A stretch of DNA of 64,000 nt from Pyxidicoccus caerfyrddinensis (GTDB taxonomy: Bacteria > Myxococcota > Myxococcia > Myxococcales > Myxococcaceae): positions 310,001-374,000 of the forward strand of contig NZ_JAAIYA010000007.1 of NCBI RefSeq assembly GCF_010894405.1, written 5' to 3'. The notes under the pieces are model-generated. The model saw nothing but the letters and a program-made list of their open reading frames with translations, was not told the DNA's origin and ran no database searches. A program made the position numbers and the translations under genes. Below, piece after piece: positions 1 through 7,763 of the stretch (its first letter is position 1; each line of letters begins with the position of its first letter).

Positions 1-738
1 GACAGGGTGGGCTCGGCGCTGGAGGCCCTGCAGAAGGGCTCGACCGAGCCGCGGCGGCGTGCCCTGGAGTCACTGGAGACGTTCGCGGACTCCGGACTGG
101 TGGACTCGGGGCTGGCGCGGGTGGCGCTACCGCGGCTGGCGCTGAGTGCCCAGACTCCGGAGGAAGCGGAGCGGCTGCGGAGCCTGGCCGAGAAGGCGCG
201 GGCCACGCACGAGGCGAAGCTCGCGGCGCTGAAGCACACGGGGACGGCGACCTTCACGCAGTCCGTCACGCGCAAGGTGGAGAAGGTGTTCGACTACCTG
301 GACAGCGTGCAGCGGCGCCGGCTGAGCGAGATGCTGCTAGAAGACCTGGTGAGCGGCCGCGTGTCGCACGCGCGGGCTGCGCTGGAGACGCGCAAGCTCT
401 ACGAGCGGCAGAAGGGCGGCTGGCTGTTCTCGGGCTTCGGCTCGGGCAAGCCGGAGGAGGCGCCCGCGCTGCCGGCACCGACGCAACCCGAGGTGGGGGA
501 GCCGGTGGCTCAGCAGCCGCTGCGAGACGTGTTCGACGAAGCCTTGGGGACGAAGCGCGACGATGTGGCGGTGCCGGTGCCAAGGCCCGCGTCCGGAGCG
601 AACACCCAGGTGGTGGCGGCACCGAGGCCACCGTTGGAGGGGGGGCACGCCAGGCCTCGCGAGGAGCGGGAAAAGGCGGCCCAGGACGCACCGGTGCCAC
701 GCGCACCGGTGGACGACGCGGGGGATCCGGCGAACTGA
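1..738 (+). CDS. Helical protein of unknown function, possibly 5'-truncated by the window edge
   Basis: The reading frame is open to the first base, so the GTG at position 7 may be internal; from it the protein has 243 residues. I do not recognise the family. Residues 1-140 are rich in Arg, Glu, Leu and Ala and look entirely alpha-helical. A low-complexity Pro/Ala/Arg tail (about 150-243) follows, with no membrane span or catalytic motif. It ends 36 bp before an acyltransferase gene on the same strand that has a strong ribosome-binding site, so it is probably the upstream member of a small polysaccharide-modification operon. Real coding is likely because the third-position GC bias continues through the whole frame and the antisense frames look like shadows. 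Confidence 0.6.
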   Translation, partial: DRVGSALEALQKGSTEPRRRALESLETFADSGLVDSGLARVALPRLALSAQTPEEAERLRSLAEKARATHEAKLAALKHTGTATFTQSVTRKVEKVFDYLDSVQRRRLSEMLLEDLVSGRVSHARAALETRKLYERQKGGWLFSGFGSGKPEEAPALPAPTQPEVGEPVAQQPLRDVFDEALGTKRDDVAVPVPRPASGANTQVVAAPRPPLEGGHARPREEREKAAQDAPVPRAPVDDAGDPAN

Positions 739-774
739 GCCGGCGGCGTCGCGACAACCTGAGGAGGGACTTTC

Positions 775-2007
775 ATGGAGGAGCTTCCCACCCCGGATGC
801 TCCCGGCGTCGCGAGTGTGCCACCGGGCACACGCGTCGGAGTCGGAGTACCGGGACACAACGAGACCACACCGGGAGCCCGGCGGCGCGCGCTGTTCTAC
901 GCGCGCCAGGCCATGCGTGTGAGCGAGGTGCGCGACCTCTCCGGGTTCGACGCGCTGGAGTCGGAGTGGAACGACCTGGTGTCGCGCACGGACGACCAGG
1001 TCTTCTACCGGCACGAGTTCCTTCGCTGCTGGCTGCGGCACTTCGCGCCGGAGGGCCGGCTGCGCATCCTGACGGGGCGTGACGCCGAAGGCCGGCTGGT
1101 GGCGGTGCTGCCGCTGCGCGCGCAGCGGGGACGGCAGTACGGGATGCCGGTGCGGCAGTTGCTGTCGCTGACGAACAAGCACTCGTGCCGCTTCGACTTG
1201 CTGGCGGAGGACCCGCGCCGCGCGGCGACCGCGTTCCTGGCGCACCTGATGGAGGACCCGAGCTGGGACGTGCTGCGGCTGGCGGATGTGCCCGACGGCG
1301 GCGCGGCCTTCGCGGTGCTCGCGGCGGCGCGCCGGGTGGGCCTGCCCTGCGGGACGTGGGAGAGCGCACGCTCGCCGTACGCGAAGCTGCCGGACGCGGT
1401 GGACACGTGGCAGCGCGAGCGGGGACGGCAGTCCAAGCCGCTGCGCCGTCGGCGTCGCCGGCTGGAGGAGCGCGGCCGGGTGACGCTGGAGCGGGTGACG
1501 GGCGGAGAGCGCCTGGCGGAGCGGCTGGAAGAGGGCTTCGCGCTGGAGCGCAGCGGCTGGAAGGCGCAGCGAGGGACGGCGATTGCGCAGAGCCGGAAGC
1601 GGCTGGCGTTCTACTCGGACCTGGCGGAGGTGGCGGCGAAGGCCGGCTGGCTGGGGCTGTACTACCTGCGGCTGGGCACGCAGGCCATCGCGTTCCAATA
1701 CGGGCTGGAGTACGGCGGCCGGTACCTGGCGATGAAGCCGGGCTACGACGAGAGCTTCGCGGAGGTGAGCCCGGGGCAGTTGCTGACGGAAGGGCTCATC
1801 CAGGACTGCATCGGCCGTGGAGTGACGGAGTTGGATTTGCTGGGGGACGACGCGCCCTTCAAGCGGGAGTGGACGGACACGGTGCGTCCGCACCACTGGT
1901 TGTTCATCTACCGGAACTCGCTGAGAGGCCGTGCGATGTATCGGGCGAAGTTCCGCTGGGCCCCCGTGGCCCGGAGAATGGTGGGGAAATGGGTCCGACG
2001 GCGCTGA
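775..2007 (+). CDS. CelD/BcsL-type GNAT (FemAB-like) acyltransferase
   Basis: Predicted cytoplasmic acyltransferase of 410 residues. A double-GNAT fold is suggested: an N-terminal half (about 50-190, beginning with a DLSGFDALESEWNDL-type segment) and a C-terminal Acetyltransf_6-like half (about 225-375) ending in an FKREWTD motif typical of the CelD/FemAB group. Such proteins sit in exopolysaccharide clusters and are thought to acylate sugars or transfer aminoacyl groups. The start at 775 is supported by GAGGAGGG at 761-768. The gene overlaps the next one by 19 bp, implying translational coupling. The substrate cannot be told from sequence. Confidence 0.8.
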   Translation: MEELPTPDAPGVASVPPGTRVGVGVPGHNETTPGARRRALFYARQAMRVSEVRDLSGFDALESEWNDLVSRTDDQVFYRHEFLRCWLRHFAPEGRLRILTGRDAEGRLVAVLPLRAQRGRQYGMPVRQLLSLTNKHSCRFDLLAEDPRRAATAFLAHLMEDPSWDVLRLADVPDGGAAFAVLAAARRVGLPCGTWESARSPYAKLPDAVDTWQRERGRQSKPLRRRRRRLEERGRVTLERVTGGERLAERLEEGFALERSGWKAQRGTAIAQSRKRLAFYSDLAEVAAKAGWLGLYYLRLGTQAIAFQYGLEYGGRYLAMKPGYDESFAEVSPGQLLTEGLIQDCIGRGVTELDLLGDDAPFKREWTDTVRPHHWLFIYRNSLRGRAMYRAKFRWAPVARRMVGKWVRRR

Positions 2008-2420
2008 CGTTCTACCGGGCCGCGAAGCGGCTGAAGACGTGGCGTGTGCCGGTGCTGCCGGATGTGGTGGCGGCGGTGGGCACGCGCATGCACCAGTGTC
2101 ACGTGGACCTGGAGGCCGAGCTCCATGCGAGCGTGGAGCTCGGCTACGGCGGCATGGGCGTGGTGGTGGCGCCCGGCGTGGAGATTGGAGAGGGCAGCTT
2201 CCTCTCGCAGAACGTCAGCGTGGAGCCGAAGCCCGGCGTGGCGGGTGCGCCGCGCATTGGACGCAACGTCTACGTCGGAGTGGGCGCGCAGATTCTCGGC
2301 CCGGTGACGGTGGGTGACGGGGCTGTGATTGGGGCGAGCGCGGTGGTGACAGCCGACGTGGCGCCCGGTGCGGTGGTTGCTGGGATTCCCGCGCGGGAGC
2401 TGAAGCGCAATCCACGATGA
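1989..2420 (+). CDS. Serine acetyltransferase-like hexapeptide-repeat acetyltransferase
   Basis: A 143-residue left-handed beta-helix protein. Residues 60-135 contain hexapeptide repeats (IGRNVYVGVGAQILGPVTVG and the following VIGASAVVTADV), closing with the AGIPAR element usual for serine acetyltransferase (CysE-like) tails. It lacks the long N-terminal helical domain of CysE, so it is the short form seen in polysaccharide loci. The segment where CysE has a catalytic His-Gln pair reads SQNVSV, so the usual histidine is absent. The ATG at 1989 lies inside the upstream acyltransferase gene. A role in O-acetylating an envelope or extracellular polysaccharide is inferred from fold and neighbour. 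Confidence 0.75.
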   Translation: MGPTALTFYRAAKRLKTWRVPVLPDVVAAVGTRMHQCHVDLEAELHASVELGYGGMGVVVAPGVEIGEGSFLSQNVSVEPKPGVAGAPRIGRNVYVGVGAQILGPVTVGDGAVIGASAVVTADVAPGAVVAGIPARELKRNPR

Positions 2421-2511
2421 GCGTGAAAGGGCCTGGCGCCAATGTTTCAAACCCGTGTGGAAGCACCAACGCCATACATACATTTACGCATCCGCTGAAG
2501 CGGGCACCCGT

Positions 2512-3639
2512 CTACGATGCGACCTTTTGCCCCTCCGCGCTTGCCAATGCCGTCGCGACCGCCAGGGTGCGCACGTCCCGCGCGAACGCGGAGAGCCTGA
2601 GAGGCAGCTCCCCCCGCGCGATGTCCGCCGGGTCGAGGACGGTCGCCCAGAACTGCTTGCCCTCACCAATGACGATGCGCGCCAGGAAGGCCGCCTCCCC
2701 GAGCGCCTCATCCTTCAGCGCGCGCTCTCCCTGGAAGGGGTTCAGCGCGAGAACGCGGTAGAGGTCGATGAGGCCATCGAGACGGGCAGACAGGGTCTGC
2801 ACCAGCTTCCGGCTGTCTGACTGCGCAATCATATACATCGTGGCCTTTCCGCCCCCCTCGGAAGGCACGGAAATCATGGCGACATTCTTCGTATCCACGA
2901 GGACGTCGAAGCCCGAGCCAGGCTGGGTCGCCCGGTCCACGACGGTGAGGTGCAGAAGGGGCGGGCGAGCGCCCTCTGACTTGATGGCATCCGGAACCAT
3001 CTGCATGCCCAGCGCACGCATGTCCAGCAACAGCTCCAGGAGGCTGGCCGGAAGCCCCTGTCGCGTCACCGCCTCCGCGTCGTACATGCCCACCCAGCGC
3101 CGCCCGTCCTCGAACAGGGCACGAATGTGGACGGAAGGCGTGCGGAGGGTGTGAGGTTGGAAGGCATCCTGGGAGCGCGGCGACGCAAGGTCGAGCAGGC
3201 CGGCCGCGATGGCGCGCTCGGCGAGGTGGTCGAAGAGCGGCCCCGTGTTGCTCCCATCCTCGTCCAGGCCCTGCTCGACTCCCACGAGCCTGTCGGGCGC
3301 GTAGGGATGATAGACGAAGACGAGCCGCCGACCGAGCGTGGCGACGAAGTGGAACCGATGCACGTTGTCGATGATGTGCAGCGAGGTGAGCCGGGGCGTG
3401 CTGACGGCAGGGACGGCCGGTCCCCGGGTGTCCCTCAGGGCCGCCGTCCACGCGAGTTCCTCGGCCGGATCCAGGTCATCCACGGCGGGGGCGGGTCCAG
3501 GAGGTGGAGGAGGCCGGTCTCCCATGGCAGGGGCGTTCCCCTCCAACGAGAGCGTGTCGCTCGTGTGGCGCCTGTTGCCGGACATCACGAACACGGCCAC
3601 ACCCGCGGCCACTGCTGCCAGGACGAGAATCAGCACCAT
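2512..3639 (-). CDS. Unknown membrane-anchored protein with large soluble domain
   Basis: A 375-residue protein. Residues 1-20 form one hydrophobic span starting right at the initiator Met, followed by a Pro-rich linker (about 40-60) and a roughly 300-residue alpha/beta domain I do not recognise. No enzyme motif is evident. The topology suggests anchoring in the inner membrane with the bulk exposed on one side. It converges with the polysaccharide genes and lies 58 bp downstream of the TIR-like gene on the same strand, so the two may be co-transcribed from about 5.3 kb. A link to the accessory island is possible but rests only on position. Confidence 0.6.
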   Translation of the reverse strand: MVLILVLAAVAAGVAVFVMSGNRRHTSDTLSLEGNAPAMGDRPPPPPGPAPAVDDLDPAEELAWTAALRDTRGPAVPAVSTPRLTSLHIIDNVHRFHFVATLGRRLVFVYHPYAPDRLVGVEQGLDEDGSNTGPLFDHLAERAIAAGLLDLASPRSQDAFQPHTLRTPSVHIRALFEDGRRWVGMYDAEAVTRQGLPASLLELLLDMRALGMQMVPDAIKSEGARPPLLHLTVVDRATQPGSGFDVLVDTKNVAMISVPSEGGGKATMYMIAQSDSRKLVQTLSARLDGLIDLYRVLALNPFQGERALKDEALGEAAFLARIVIGEGKQFWATVLDPADIARGELPLRLSAFARDVRTLAVATALASAEGQKVAS

Positions 3640-3696
3640 CAGATGTCCCCCTATTGAGGGAGCGGAGCCTTCCTGAGGCCGTTGCGCGGTGTCAAA

Positions 3697-5340
3697 TCAC
3701 TCTGCGCCCTGGCCCGGCAGGAACCTGCGGACCGCCTGGCGTACACGCTCGAAGCATGCCTGGATGTCGTTGGGCGGAAATGGGATGTGCCCGAGTCCGG
3801 CGATGTTGGAGAACTCGGCGCACCCCTGCTCCACCAGGATGAGGGTTCTGTCGAAGCCGAGCCGCCCCTGGAACAGCCCGATTTCATGAATCACATTGGG
3901 ACGCGCCTGGCGCCCGCCGCCTGTCGCCAGCTCGACCTCGGCCGTCATCACGAGAAAGGCCAGGGTGCACTCCTCCAGGACATCCTTGAGCCGCTGCACC
4001 GTGAGCTGTCCGGCCATGGGTGTGCTGTTGAATTCGACGGGCTCCAGCTCCAGCTCGCTCCGGATGAACTCCTTCAAGACGAGCCACACGGGGGAATGGC
4101 CGTGGCCCAGGAATACCTTGGGCCGGGCGGTGACGGTCCTTCTTCCAGGTGGCTCCTTCTTGCGCTGACGCACGGCTCGCTCATCCAGGACAGCCTCGCT
4201 CACCGTCGCAGCCGCATTCTCCGAGGGAGACAAGGATGCGTCGAGGTCCAGTTGCTGCTGGGCGAGCTCATACCCCGGGCAGTGCTTGCTCCGGATGGCG
4301 ACGTACTCCTTCCAGCTTTGCACCCCGATGAAGTGCTGGATGACGTCTTCATGAACCATCACGTACCAGCCCGAGTCATCCGCTCCCCCGGGGTTCCCCC
4401 ACCCCCAGGGCTGGTCTTCGAGGAGCCTTGCCACGGAGAGCACCCGGGCCTCGGGAAGTCGTAGCTTGGCGGCAATCTGCTCGATGGTGAATGTCTTGTC
4501 TGATGGGGATGCGGCATCGAACCAGAGCTCGCCTATGGCTCGGACGATGCTGGCGGCCAGGGCCAGCCCGGGCTCGCCCTCCACGTACGGCAGCGCGCGA
4601 CTCGTCAGGGCAATCCGCCGGGGCACTCCGTATCCCAGGGACTCCTGACGAATGAAAGCGGGCGTCAGCTCGTCCACGAGCTCTGGGACGAAGCCGAGCG
4701 TGTCCCTGTTCTCGATTGTGAACCGCACCAGCTTCGGCCAACGGCCCGTCTTCTGGACGGACGCATGGACCGCCTTCAGCAACTCGAGGTGTACTCCTTG
4801 CGGCTCATGCCTCACCCAGCCGTGGCGCACGGGCTGGAGCGCCATGAAGTCATCGATGGACCCCACATGCTCATAACGGAGGTTGCGGAGCTCGGGGATG
4901 AAGTAGAACGTGTCGGAGTCCAGGGACCCCGCCCTGCTCACGTACCACCCCAGAAAGCGTTCGATGAGCCGCGCCGCCATCGCGGCATGGGCTGGCTCCC
5001 TCCAGAGCGCAAAGAACTCCGCGGCCTCCACCCGGGGCCTGGGAGCATCCAGCCCTTCATCGGGGTCCGCCTGCTCAAGGAAGCGCCGGGCCAGAAGCCG
5101 CAGGAAGCTGGGAAGGGGTTCCAGAAGATGCCGCACCTCGGGCAGCGTCACCAGGGCTGCGAAGCCGGCCCTGACCTTTTCAGAGTCTACTGAAAGCCAG
5201 GAAGCGCTCGCCGCCAGCTTGTCCAGCTCGAGCCCCTGATGGCGAAGCTGGACCGCGAAGCGCGCCTTCGGAGGCCAGTCCCCGTGTTGCTTGTAGTGGG
5301 ACCAGATGAGCTCCAGGACCGTGACTTGCTCGGGTGGCAT
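3697..5340 (-). CDS. Protein with C-terminal Cap12/Pycsar-type TIR-like domain (PF10137-like)
   Basis: A 547-residue protein. The last ~140 residues (about 406-547) start with a beta-strand and turn, KVFLGHGHS, and contain RPNVIHEIGLFQGRLG. This fits the predicted nucleotide-binding TIR-like family PF10137, found at the C-terminus of CBASS and Pycsar effectors; Glu486 in this motif is the likely catalytic NADase residue. Residues 1-400 are unknown, mostly helical and possibly a sensor. A basic linker (about 385-405) separates the halves. GTG at 5343 directly precedes the ATG chosen here, and either could be the start. It is divergent from the membrane TIR-like gene at 5848 across a 500-bp gap. 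Function as an abortive-infection NADase is inference. Confidence 0.7.
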   Translation of the reverse strand: MPPEQVTVLELIWSHYKQHGDWPPKARFAVQLRHQGLELDKLAASASWLSVDSEKVRAGFAALVTLPEVRHLLEPLPSFLRLLARRFLEQADPDEGLDAPRPRVEAAEFFALWREPAHAAMAARLIERFLGWYVSRAGSLDSDTFYFIPELRNLRYEHVGSIDDFMALQPVRHGWVRHEPQGVHLELLKAVHASVQKTGRWPKLVRFTIENRDTLGFVPELVDELTPAFIRQESLGYGVPRRIALTSRALPYVEGEPGLALAASIVRAIGELWFDAASPSDKTFTIEQIAAKLRLPEARVLSVARLLEDQPWGWGNPGGADDSGWYVMVHEDVIQHFIGVQSWKEYVAIRSKHCPGYELAQQQLDLDASLSPSENAAATVSEAVLDERAVRQRKKEPPGRRTVTARPKVFLGHGHSPVWLVLKEFIRSELELEPVEFNSTPMAGQLTVQRLKDVLEECTLAFLVMTAEVELATGGGRQARPNVIHEIGLFQGRLGFDRTLILVEQGCAEFSNIAGLGHIPFPPNDIQACFERVRQAVRRFLPGQGAE

Positions 5341-5343
5341 CAC

Positions 5344-5847
5344 GGCTCGGTTCTACCCAACGTCCGCGTCAGCGCGAAGGTGCTTTCTCCCGAGGGGGAG
5401 CGGTATGAGTGGAGTGGCTCCGCTCTCGTTGAGTCCGTTCAACCGTGGGAGAGGGGCCCAACGATGTTGAAACCGAAGCCGCCATACCCCGTCGAGTTCC
5501 AAGCTCGAGTCGCCGGGTGGGTGCGGGCGGGATGGACGCACGACGTGGCCTTGCTCGGACGGGGGGGCCTGGAAGCTGGCAACGGAGCAACCTCGACTTG
5601 AGAGCGTCGGCCTGCACCCATCCCTATCCTCCTGGATGGAGGGGGATGGCTTCCCATGTGCTCAACCCTTGAGGCGCTTGCATGCCCCATCGCGCCTCCA
5701 GGGGGCCCCTTCATGGCACGAGGTCACACCATCCACCATCCAGGCCATGCCGGCCGGACCTTCTTTGGTGGGAAACGGAGCCCCCTTCCCCTCCGCACGC
5801 TGAAGAGTCTCGGTCCTCAACCACGGGACTGAGAAGGGAGCTTCGTC
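5344..5847. other. Divergent intergenic region with a mobile-element remnant
   Basis: About 500 bp separate the divergent TIR-like genes. Apart from the IS3 OrfA remnant I see no gene. A 7-bp inverted repeat (GAGGCGC at 5671-5677, GCGCCTC at 5692-5698) could be an operator or weak hairpin. The promoters of both flanking genes should lie here, but no convincing -35/-10 pair is visible. A GAAGGGAG ribosome-binding site precedes the GTG at 5848. Confidence 0.4.
5464..5601 (+). pseudogene. Degenerate IS3-family transposase OrfA N-terminus
   Basis: The frame opens with MLKPKPPYPVEFQARVAGWV and continues RAGWTHDVALLGR. This matches the characteristic start of IS3-group OrfA proteins, which read roughly KPPYPVEFRARIVELVRAGRTPEELAREF before the helix-turn-helix. 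Here the homology fades after about 38 residues and the frame stops at 5601, so only a remnant is left. No OrfB, inverted repeats or target duplication could be found. It marks a past insertion between two divergent TIR-like genes. The assignment is by eye and moderate. Confidence 0.45.
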
Positions 5848-7575
5848 GTGTCTGACAGTGTCGATGCAGTGACCCGGTTGATGACGGGAAACCTGACGCT
5901 CACCCTCCTCCTCGCCGCCGTGCTCACCTGGCCCATCAGCGTCGGGCTGCTGGCGCTGTACCGCCGCGCGGTGCGCAACTCGATGGCCCGCCAGACGCAT
6001 GTCACGAATACCCCTCCCACGCAGCCTGCGCCCGAGCCGCCGCCAGGTGAACTCCCAGCGCCAGCGAGCGCTCTCGTCAACCTGAACGACAGGTCTTCGA
6101 AGCCTGCGCATGCGAATGCGGAGCACTTGCTTCGGCGCCTGCTGGTGGAGCCGTGGCGTGTCGCAGCGGTCTACACAGCGGCGGCCTGTGTCTACGCACT
6201 CATCCTGGCGTTGGCGGAAATAGCCTCCTTGGGCCTGGAGGTACTTCCCCTCCGGCTCACGATGCTGTTCTGGCTCAACCTCTGGCCACTCGTCCTGACG
6301 ATTGGCGTGGTGGCCGCCTCCGTTCGTAGCGCGAAGGCAGTGACCACGGCCGTCTACTTCACCGTGCTGATGGTGCTCGGCATGCTCAGCCTGCAACGAA
6401 GCCCGGATTTGACTTGGAGGCAGATCGCGACGCTCTGGGCGCTAATCAACCTTCCCACCACCCTCGTGCTCCTGACATATCTCAGCCGCCGGGTGCGCGC
6501 GGTCGGCCCGCTGGTGCTGTCGTTCCTGTTCGTGGCCGTGCTGGGCAGTGCCGTAGCCATGTCGCTTGCCATGAGCACGCGTTTTTTCAAACCAACGTTC
6601 GCCGCGGGGGAAAGGGTGGGTCTCGAGGTGCGGAGCACCATCATCGCCCTCCTCGTGATTGGCTTCACGGTGTTCGCGCTGTTCGGTGGGCTCGTGCTCG
6701 CCGTGCTGCGTCGGCGATATGAAGCCAGGCGCCTCAGCGATGAGTCCCTGACGCTCGGCAGCATCTGGCTGCTCTTCACGGCCACCTACTCCATCAACAT
6801 CGCGTTCAGCCATCCCGCCTGGGTGCTGGCGGGCGTCGTAGCACTTGCCGCTTTCCACGCCTGCGTACGCATCGGATTCTCCGGGCTCGTCGGTGGTACG
6901 CCCCTTGAGAAGAGTTCCAGGCTGCTGCTGCTCCGCTCGTTCTCCATTGGAAGAGACAGTGTGCGCCTGTTCGATGCGCTCCAGAAGCACTGGAGACGCG
7001 TTGGCAGCATCCAGCTCATCGCGGGCACGGATCTCGCAAAGACAACCGTGGAGCCGCATGAGTTCCTCGACTTCATCTCCGGGAAGCTCTCACGCCGATT
7101 CATCGATGGCCCACGAACGCTCGAGCGGCGGATGACGGAAATGGACACGGCGCCCGACCGTGACGGTCGGTTCCAGGTCAACGACTTCTTCTGCTACGAC
7201 GATACGTGGAAGATGGTCCTGTCCCGCCTCGTGAAAGACAGCGATGTCGTGCTCATGGACCTGCGAGGCTTCTCTCCTCGAAACGCCGGCTGCATCTTCG
7301 AGATACGCGAGCTGGTCAACCTCGTGCCGCTGCAGCGGGTCGTGTTCCTTATCGATGACCGGACCGACGAGCCGTACCTTCGCTCGGTGATGAGTGACTC
7401 CGCGTTGGCCATCGGTCCGGCGTCGCCGAACCGCGCCGCACCCGCGTTTCAGGCCGGCACCTTCCGGTTCGCGTCCATGTCCCTCCGCGAACTCCGGCAG
7501 CTGCTGCGGACCCTGGCCGCGGCGGCACGAGCCCAGCCCATTCAAGCGCAGGCAGGTTCCCCGGGGGTCGGATAG
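5848..7575 (+). CDS. Polytopic membrane protein with divergent TIR-like C-terminal domain
   Basis: A 575-residue protein with about nine predicted membrane spans (first near 15-38, the others between about 100 and 345), with a Pro-rich loop at about 55-75. The cytoplasmic tail (about 354-560) looks like a TIR/SEFIR-type alpha/beta domain: a strand LLLLRSF, a mid strand DSDVVLMDLRGFSP at 464-477, then CIFEI with Glu485 where TIR-like domains place their catalytic glutamate, then a VVFLIDD strand. GTG start at 5848 with GAAGGGAG at 5833-5840. I do not recognise a named family. A membrane-tethered sensor or effector in a conflict system is a reasonable inference. A hairpin follows the stop. Confidence 0.65.
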   Translation: MSDSVDAVTRLMTGNLTLTLLLAAVLTWPISVGLLALYRRAVRNSMARQTHVTNTPPTQPAPEPPPGELPAPASALVNLNDRSSKPAHANAEHLLRRLLVEPWRVAAVYTAAACVYALILALAEIASLGLEVLPLRLTMLFWLNLWPLVLTIGVVAASVRSAKAVTTAVYFTVLMVLGMLSLQRSPDLTWRQIATLWALINLPTTLVLLTYLSRRVRAVGPLVLSFLFVAVLGSAVAMSLAMSTRFFKPTFAAGERVGLEVRSTIIALLVIGFTVFALFGGLVLAVLRRRYEARRLSDESLTLGSIWLLFTATYSINIAFSHPAWVLAGVVALAAFHACVRIGFSGLVGGTPLEKSSRLLLLRSFSIGRDSVRLFDALQKHWRRVGSIQLIAGTDLAKTTVEPHEFLDFISGKLSRRFIDGPRTLERRMTEMDTAPDRDGRFQVNDFFCYDDTWKMVLSRLVKDSDVVLMDLRGFSPRNAGCIFEIRELVNLVPLQRVVFLIDDRTDEPYLRSVMSDSALAIGPASPNRAAPAFQAGTFRFASMSLRELRQLLRTLAAAARAQPIQAQAGSPGVG

Positions 7576-7584
7576 GACAGGGAG

Positions 7585-7611
7585 GGAAGCGGGTGAGAAT
7601 CCCCCGCTTCC
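7585..7611 (+). terminator. Terminator-like hairpin after the membrane TIR-like gene
   Basis: A perfect 9-bp stem (GGAAGCGGG / CCCGCTTCC) with a 9-nt loop lies 10 bp after the stop at 7575. It lacks a long T run (CTCTT follows shortly after), so termination may be partial or factor-dependent. Confidence 0.45.
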
Positions 7612-7763
7612 GTGCCTCTTCCGCGCTTCGTGTGGTGCCCCTCAAAGAAGTAGAAGGTCGTTCACGAGAACGGGACAATCCTCGAGCTTTCCCACGAGCT
7701 GGAGCTGAGTCGCCGGCCCGTGAAGACATGAAGAGCTGACTCACCTACCGGAGACCTGCCCGT

